Shown: in pieces, positions 60,052 to 64,000 of the stretch
Layout of the letters: the number at the start of each line of letters is the position of its first letter
How positions within the stretch are numbered: position 1 is the stretch's first letter
Assembly (NCBI RefSeq): GCF_005937885.2
Contig: NZ_CP042176.1
Coordinates: 4,335,501-4,399,500 of the forward strand
Reading direction: 5' to 3'
Length of the DNA stretch: 64,000 nucleotides
DNA from: Bradyrhizobium sp. KBS0727
GTDB lineage: Bacteria > Pseudomonadota > Alphaproteobacteria > Rhizobiales > Xanthobacteraceae
The notes under the pieces: generated by a model
Database searches by the model: none
What the model saw: the letters and a program-made list of their open reading frames with translations, nothing else
What the model was told of the DNA's origin: nothing
Program-made: the position numbers and the translations under genes

Positions 60052-60358
60052 CGATCTCTGCTCCCGAGCTCTTGGCAATGCGTACCTTCTTGCCATCAGC
60101 CTGAATCTTGAAGCCCACGCGGGTCGGTTTGCCGTCCTTGCCGACATACGCGATGTTCGACAGGTGGATCGGCGCCTCCTTGGAGACGATGCCGCCTTCC
60201 TGAGCCTGGGTCTGCTTCTGGTGACGCTTCACCAGGTTGACGCCGCGCACCAACGCCTTGTTGTCGGCGGGGCGGACCTCGAATACTTCGCCGGTGCGGC
60301 CCTTGTCGCGGCCGTTCAGCACGATGACCTTGTCACCCTTCCGGATCTTGGCAGCCAT
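60044..60358 (-). CDS. rplX: 50S ribosomal protein L24
   Basis: The 104-residue protein has AAKIRKGDKVIVLNGRDKGR with the KOW motif, NLVKRHQKQTQAQEGGIVSK and the ending VRIAKSSGAEIDG. Its ATG lies in a TGATG overlap with the stop of rplN, so translation is probably coupled. L24 starts 50S assembly. The overlap at its end leads into rplE. Confidence 0.97.
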   Translation of the reverse strand: MAAKIRKGDKVIVLNGRDKGRTGEVFEVRPADNKALVRGVNLVKRHQKQTQAQEGGIVSKEAPIHLSNIAYVGKDGKPTRVGFKIQADGKKVRIAKSSGAEIDG

Positions 60359-60726
60359 CACAGCACCTCCGGCGCAAGCGAAATGATTTTCATGTGGTTC
60401 TTGGCACGCAGCTCGCGCGGCACCGGCCCGAAGATACGGGTGCCGACGGGCTCCGACTGGTTGTTGATCAGCACGGCGGCGTTGCGGTCGAAGCGGATGA
60501 CGGAACCGTCAGCGCGGCGGATGTCCTTGCGGACTCGCACCACGACGGCCTTCATCACGTCGCCCTTCTTCACCTTGCCGCGCGGAATCGCTTCCTTGAT
60601 CGACACGACGATAACGTCGCCCACGGTTGCATAGCGGCGCTTGGAGCCCCCGAGCACCTTGATGCACATGACACGGCGTGCGCCTGAATTATCGGCCACG
60701 TCGAGGTTGGTCTGCATCTGAATCAT
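60358..60726 (-). CDS. rplN: 50S ribosomal protein L14
   Basis: The 122-residue protein has the L14 features [40 protein letters not shown] and [20 protein letters not shown]. It overlaps rplX by one base (TGATG). The 81-base gap before it, after rpsQ, contains a CCGGCGAAAGCCGG hairpin (about 60789-60802). Confidence 0.98.
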
Positions 60727-60807
60727 TGATGCACCTCGTCCTCTTTCTGATGCGCTAGATCGCGCCTAAAATTTTCCCAAAACCAGTCCGGCGAAAGCCG
60801 GGCTGCC

Positions 60808-61056
60808 TCAGGCCGTTTTCTTCTGCTCGCCCCGGACAACCGTCCAACGCTTCAACTTCGAGATCGGCTTGCTTTCCTCGATCCACACCATGTCGCCCGG
60901 CTTGAACTCGTTGTTCTCGTCGTGCGCGTGATAGTTCTTGGAGCGACGGATCGTCTTCTTGTAGATCGGATGGGTGAAGCGGCGATCGACGCGCACCACC
61001 ACCGTCTTGGCTTGCTTGTCGCTCACGACCACGCCCTGAAGGGTACGTTTCGGCAT
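60808..61056 (-). CDS. rpsQ: 30S ribosomal protein S17
   Basis: From the ATG at 61056 the protein has 82 residues: MPKRTLQGVVVSDKQAKTVV, RRFTHPIYKKTIRRSKNYHA and the ending SKLKRWTVVRGEQKKTA. S17 is a primary 16S rRNA binder. It lies ten bases after the rpmC stop. The upstream extension in frame is in the rpmC gene and was not used. Confidence 0.97.
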   Translation of the reverse strand: MPKRTLQGVVVSDKQAKTVVVRVDRRFTHPIYKKTIRRSKNYHAHDENNEFKPGDMVWIEESKPISKLKRWTVVRGEQKKTA

Positions 61057-61066
61057 ATCAGGCCTC

Positions 61067-61273
61067 TTACTTCTTCTTCGCGCGCGTTTGCGCGGCGATG
61101 GTCTTGATGCGGGCGATATCGCGACGGGCTTCACGCAGCCGCGAGGTGTTTTCCAGCTGCCCGGTGGCGCGCTGGAAACGCAGGTTGAAGCGCTCTTTCT
61201 TCAGATTGAGGACGGCGTCGTCCCTCTGATCGTCGCTCATCGCGCGAATGTCGGCGGTTTTCATCTCGGCCAT
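61067..61273 (-). CDS. rpmC: 50S ribosomal protein L29
   Basis: The protein has 68 residues: MAEMKTADIRAMSDDQRDDA, LKKERFNLRFQRATGQLENT and the ending ARIKTIAAQTRAKKK. L29 is near the tunnel exit beside L23. It follows rplP after five bases. Confidence 0.97.
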   Translation of the reverse strand: MAEMKTADIRAMSDDQRDDAVLNLKKERFNLRFQRATGQLENTSRLREARRDIARIKTIAAQTRAKKK

Positions 61274-61278
61274 GACAG

Positions 61279-61692
61279 TTACTCCGCAATGCGCGCGACG
61301 AAGCGCGTCTTGATCGGCAGCTTGGCGGCGGCGAGCGAGAGCGCTTCCTTCGCGGTCTGCACCGTGACGCCGTCGATCTCGAAAATCACGCGGCCGGGCT
61401 TGACCCGCGCCACCCACAATTCCGGCGTACCCTTGCCGGAACCCATGCGGACTTCAGCGGGCTTCTTCGACACCGGCAGGTCCGGAAAAATCCGGATCCA
61501 GACGCGGCCGGCGCGCTTCATGTGACGGGTCAGCGCGCGGCGTGCGGCCTCGATCTGACGGGCGGTGATGCGCTCTGGCGCCATCGCCTTCAGGCCGAAC
61601 TGACCGAACGACAACGTCGCGCCCGAAGTCGCAACGCCGTGGATACGGCCCTTATGCGCCTTCCGGAACTTCGTTTTCTTTGGTTGCATCAT
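61279..61692 (-). CDS. rplP: 50S ribosomal protein L16
   Basis: The 137-residue protein begins MMQPKKTKFRKAHKGRIHGV, where the second Met could also be the start, and contains ITARQIEAARRALTRHMKRA, GRVWIRIFPDLPVSKKPAEV and RMGSGKGTPELWVARVKPGR. L16 supports the A-site side of the peptidyl transferase centre. It lies between rpsC and rpmC. Confidence 0.98.
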   Translation of the reverse strand: MMQPKKTKFRKAHKGRIHGVATSGATLSFGQFGLKAMAPERITARQIEAARRALTRHMKRAGRVWIRIFPDLPVSKKPAEVRMGSGKGTPELWVARVKPGRVIFEIDGVTVQTAKEALSLAAAKLPIKTRFVARIAE

Positions 61693-61721
61693 GGCTTACG
61701 CCCTCAAACCTTTTCTGTGTC

Positions 61722-62420
61722 TCACGCCGCGTCGCGGCGCGGCCGTGAATTGTCGCCTTCGGCCATCTTCTTGTCCTGGGCCATCGGATCGTGCTCGAGG
61801 ATTTCGCCCTTGAAGATCCAGACCTTGACGCCGCAGGTGCCGAACGTGGTGAACGCGGTCGCTACGCCGTAATCGATGTCGGCGCGCAGCGTGTGCAGCG
61901 GCACGCGGCCTTCGCGATACCATTCCATGCGCGCGATTTCGGCGCCGCCGAGACGGCCCGAGCAGTTGATACGAATGCCTTCGGCGCCGAGACGCATCGC
62001 CGACTGCACCGCCCGCTTCATGGCGCGGCGGAACGCGACGCGGCGCTCAAGCTGCTGCGCGATCGATTCGGCGACCAGGGTGGCGTCGAGCTCGGGCTTG
62101 CGGATTTCGACGATGTTGATGACGACGTCGGAGTCCGTGATGTCGGCAACCCGCTTGCGCAGCTTGTCGATGTCGGCGCCCTTCTTGCCGATCACGACGC
62201 CCGGACGCGCCGAGTGGATCGTCACGCGGCACTTCTTGTGCGGACGCTCGATCACGATGCGGGCGACAGCCGCCTGCTTGAGCTCCTTGTGCAGGATCTC
62301 GCGGATCTTGACGTCCTCATGCAACAGCTTGCCGTATTCGTTCTTGCCGGCGAACCAACGGGAATCCCACGTACGGTTGATGCCGAGACGCAGTCCGATT
62401 GGATTGATCTTTTGACCCAT
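61722..62420 (-). CDS. rpsC: 30S ribosomal protein S3
   Basis: The 232-residue protein has MGQKINPIGLRLGINRTWDS, the KH-type domain with PGVVIGKKGADIDKLRKRVA, and the C-terminal CSGRLGGAEIARMEWYREGR. S3 is at the mRNA entry and has helicase activity with S4 and S5. It lies between rplV and rplP. Confidence 0.98.
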   Translation of the reverse strand: MGQKINPIGLRLGINRTWDSRWFAGKNEYGKLLHEDVKIREILHKELKQAAVARIVIERPHKKCRVTIHSARPGVVIGKKGADIDKLRKRVADITDSDVVINIVEIRKPELDATLVAESIAQQLERRVAFRRAMKRAVQSAMRLGAEGIRINCSGRLGGAEIARMEWYREGRVPLHTLRADIDYGVATAFTTFGTCGVKVWIFKGEILEHDPMAQDKKMAEGDNSRPRRDAA

Positions 62421-62437
62421 CGTCTTCTCCCGCGCCC

Positions 62438-62824
62438 TTAAGCGCCAGCCTCGGCCTCGACCTGACGAACCACGATGGTCAGGTGCGAGAACGGTTTAAA
62501 CACACGGCCCGAACGGCCACGGCCGCGCGGTGCAAAACGCTTCATCACGATGCCGTTGCCGACATGCGCCTCGGCGACGACGAGATCGTCGACCTCGAGG
62601 TCGTGGTTGTTCTCGGCGTTGGCGATCGCCGATTCCAGGCACTTCTTGACGTCGACCGCGATCCGCTTGCGCGAGAACTGCAGGTCGGCGAGTGCGGCCG
62701 AAGCCTTCCGGCCGCGGATCAGCTGCGCGACAAGATTGAGCTTCTGCGGGCTGACGCGCAGCATCCGGGCCACCGCCTTGGCCTCGTTGTCCGCGAGGCT
62801 ACGTTCGCGCTTTGGTTTGCTCAT
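62438..62824 (-). CDS. rplV: 50S ribosomal protein L22
   Basis: The 128-residue protein has MLRVSPQKLNLVAQLIRGRK, AIANAENNHDLEVDDLVVAE and FAPRGRGRSGRVFKPFSHLT, the loop which lines the exit tunnel in L22. It follows rpsS after ten bases. Confidence 0.98.
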   Translation of the reverse strand: MSKPKRERSLADNEAKAVARMLRVSPQKLNLVAQLIRGRKASAALADLQFSRKRIAVDVKKCLESAIANAENNHDLEVDDLVVAEAHVGNGIVMKRFAPRGRGRSGRVFKPFSHLTIVVRQVEAEAGA

Positions 62825-62834
62825 CGTCTATTCC

Positions 62835-63113
62835 TCAAGCCTTCTTGGCTTTCTTGTCGCCAGAATGGCCATGGAAGGTACGGGTCGGCGAGAACTCGCC
62901 GAACTTGTGACCCACCATTTCCTCGTTGACCGACACCGGCACATGCTTCTGGCCGTTGTAGACGCCGAAGACCAAACCGACGAACTGCGGCAGGATGGTC
63001 GAGCGGCGGCTCCAGATTTTGATGACGTCGTGGCGACCGGACGCGCGCGCGGCATCTGCCTTCTTGAGCAGAGAACCCTCGACGAACGGGCCTTTCCAGA
63101 CTGAACGAACCAT
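62835..63113 (-). CDS. rpsS: 30S ribosomal protein S19
   Basis: The 92-residue protein reads MVRSVWKGPFVEGSLLKKAD, with IKIWSRRSTILPQFVGLVFG and the ending GEFSPTRTFHGHSGDKKAKK. S19 binds 16S rRNA with S13 in the head of the 30S subunit. It lies 12 bases after rplB. Confidence 0.98.
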   Translation of the reverse strand: MVRSVWKGPFVEGSLLKKADAARASGRHDVIKIWSRRSTILPQFVGLVFGVYNGQKHVPVSVNEEMVGHKFGEFSPTRTFHGHSGDKKAKKA

Positions 63114-63125
63114 GTCCGGCGTTCC

Positions 63126-63959
63126 TTACTTCTTCCGCTTGTGGCGGCTTAGGAGAATGAATCTGTTGGTCGACTTGTTCGAACGGGTCTTCTTGCCCTT
63201 GGTCGGCTTGCCCCACGGCGTAACCGGGTGGCGGCCGCCCGAGGTGCGGCCTTCGCCGCCGCCGTGCGGATGGTCGATCGGGTTCATGACGACGCCGCGG
63301 TTATGCGGACGCCAGCCCAGCCAGCGGGTACGGCCGGCCTTGCCGATCGAGATGTTCATGTGGTCGGGGTTCGACACCGCGCCGATGGTGCCGCGGCAAC
63401 GGCCGTGCACCAGGCGCTGCTCGCCCGAGTTCAGGCGCATAATGACGTAGTCCTGATCGCGGCCGACAAGCTGGGCGTAAGTACCAGCCGAACGTGCGAT
63501 CTGGCCACCCTTGCCGATCTTCATCTCGATGTTGTGGACGATGGTGCCGATCGGCATGTTGCCGAGCGGCATGACATTGCCCGGCTTCACGTCGACGTAG
63601 TTGCCGGCAACGATCGTGTCGCCAACGGCCAGCCGCTGCGGCGCCAGGATATAGGCCTGCTCACCGTCCTGATACTTGATCAGCGCGATGAACGCGGTGC
63701 GGTTCGGATCGTATTCCAGCCGCTCGACCACGGCAGGCACGTCGACCTTGTTCCGCTTGAAGTCGACCATGCGGTACGCCTTCTTGTGGCCACCGCCACG
63801 AAAGCGAACAGTGATACGGCCGGTGTTGTTGCGGCCGCCATTGCTGATCTTGCCTTCGGTCAACGACTTGACCGGCTTGCCCTTGTAGAGCGCCGAACGG
63901 TCGACCATCACCAGCTGGCGCTGGCCCGGCGTCGTCGGATTAAATTTTTTCAATGCCAT
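63126..63959 (-). CDS. rplB: 50S ribosomal protein L2
   Basis: The 277-residue protein has MALKKFNPTTPGQRQLVMVD, GRNNTGRITVRFRGGGHKKA, and the conserved NPIDHPHGGGEGRTSGGRHP with the histidine needed near the peptidyl transferase centre. It ends in lysine/arginine-rich ILLSRHKRKK. The rplW gene comes before it; only its last codons are in the window. Confidence 0.98.
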   Translation of the reverse strand: MALKKFNPTTPGQRQLVMVDRSALYKGKPVKSLTEGKISNGGRNNTGRITVRFRGGGHKKAYRMVDFKRNKVDVPAVVERLEYDPNRTAFIALIKYQDGEQAYILAPQRLAVGDTIVAGNYVDVKPGNVMPLGNMPIGTIVHNIEMKIGKGGQIARSAGTYAQLVGRDQDYVIMRLNSGEQRLVHGRCRGTIGAVSNPDHMNISIGKAGRTRWLGWRPHNRGVVMNPIDHPHGGGEGRTSGGRHPVTPWGKPTKGKKTRSNKSTNRFILLSRHKRKK

Positions 63960-63971
63960 CGCTATATCGCC

Positions 63972-64000
63972 TTATAGCCCGGTCGTGACGTCGATGCGGT
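63972..64000 (-). CDS. rplW: 50S ribosomal protein L23, C-terminal end only
   Basis: On the minus strand the window edge reads into RIDVTTGL followed by TAA at 63972-63974, the usual ending of rhizobial L23. The rest of the gene lies beyond the window. The position directly before rplB is that of rplW in the S10 operon. Confidence 0.8.

Overview
The window looks like chromosomal DNA of a GC-rich alphaproteobacterium of the Bradyrhizobium/Rhodopseudomonas group (order Rhizobiales/Hyphomicrobiales). The clues are the ribosomal operon order with adk after secY, PAS_5 and PAS_5-PilZ proteins, an ATP12-type F1 assembly chaperone, a stand-alone FlhB-C protein next to fliK, and many short palindromic repeats of the kind scattered through Bradyrhizobium genomes. 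I see no tRNA, rRNA, CRISPR array, insertion sequence or prophage. The species assignment is inference.

Layout: 1-920 is a gene-poor edge holding one copy of a long dispersed repeat. 924-3407 carries an exported NHL propeller protein and an orphan branched-chain-amino-acid-type binding protein. 3511-7451 (minus strand) is a TPR/YfgM-like protein, a lipoprotein, Der GTPase and an MFS exporter. 7713-13888 is mixed metabolism: nnrU-panB-acyl-CoA synthetase, a TetR regulator and an enoyl-CoA hydratase. 14260-16347 has prfC divergent from a small multidrug resistance (Gdx/SugE) gene whose leader folds into a guanidine-II (mini-ykkC) riboswitch. 16348-18020 is a Pit phosphate transporter with its DUF47 partner. 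18166-22949 is a complete livG-livF-livK-livH-livM uptake operon, whose binding protein is a close paralogue of the orphan at 2181. 23273-24346 is a tandem PAS_5 pair, the second copy lacking its middle. Then come an ArsC-like protein, DctA, DUF5993-DsbB, a GST, an SDR, a 2'-5' RNA ligase, a TacA-TacT toxin-antitoxin pair, a GNAT enzyme, an IlvD/Edd dehydratase and an exported M20 amidohydrolase (24343-34077).

34171-39901 holds a Lin0512 protein, possible small membrane ORFs, the second inverted copy of the long repeat, an acyl-CoA carboxylase beta subunit, DUF4260, a PAS_5-PilZ protein and an exported carboxymuconolactone decarboxylase-like protein. 39984-50896 carries a class D beta-lactamase, flhX-fliK, ATP12, an RluC-type pseudouridine synthase, an esterase, rarA, a DegP/DegQ protease, and an HxlR regulator divergent from an alcohol dehydrogenase-type oxidoreductase. 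51139 to the window end is the minus-strand S10-spc-alpha ribosomal operon, from the last codons of rplW through rplB ... secY-adk-rpsM-rpsK-rpoA-rplQ to a strong terminator.

The most notable signals are the guanidine-II riboswitch upstream of gdx, an adenylate kinase with a histone-H1-like lysine/alanine tail of about 92 residues, several unrelated palindromic repeats inserted between genes of the ribosomal operon, a family of palindromes with a constant core and exchanged terminal hairpins, a pair of inverted long repeats about 35 kb apart, and a DsbB with displaced second cysteine pair.
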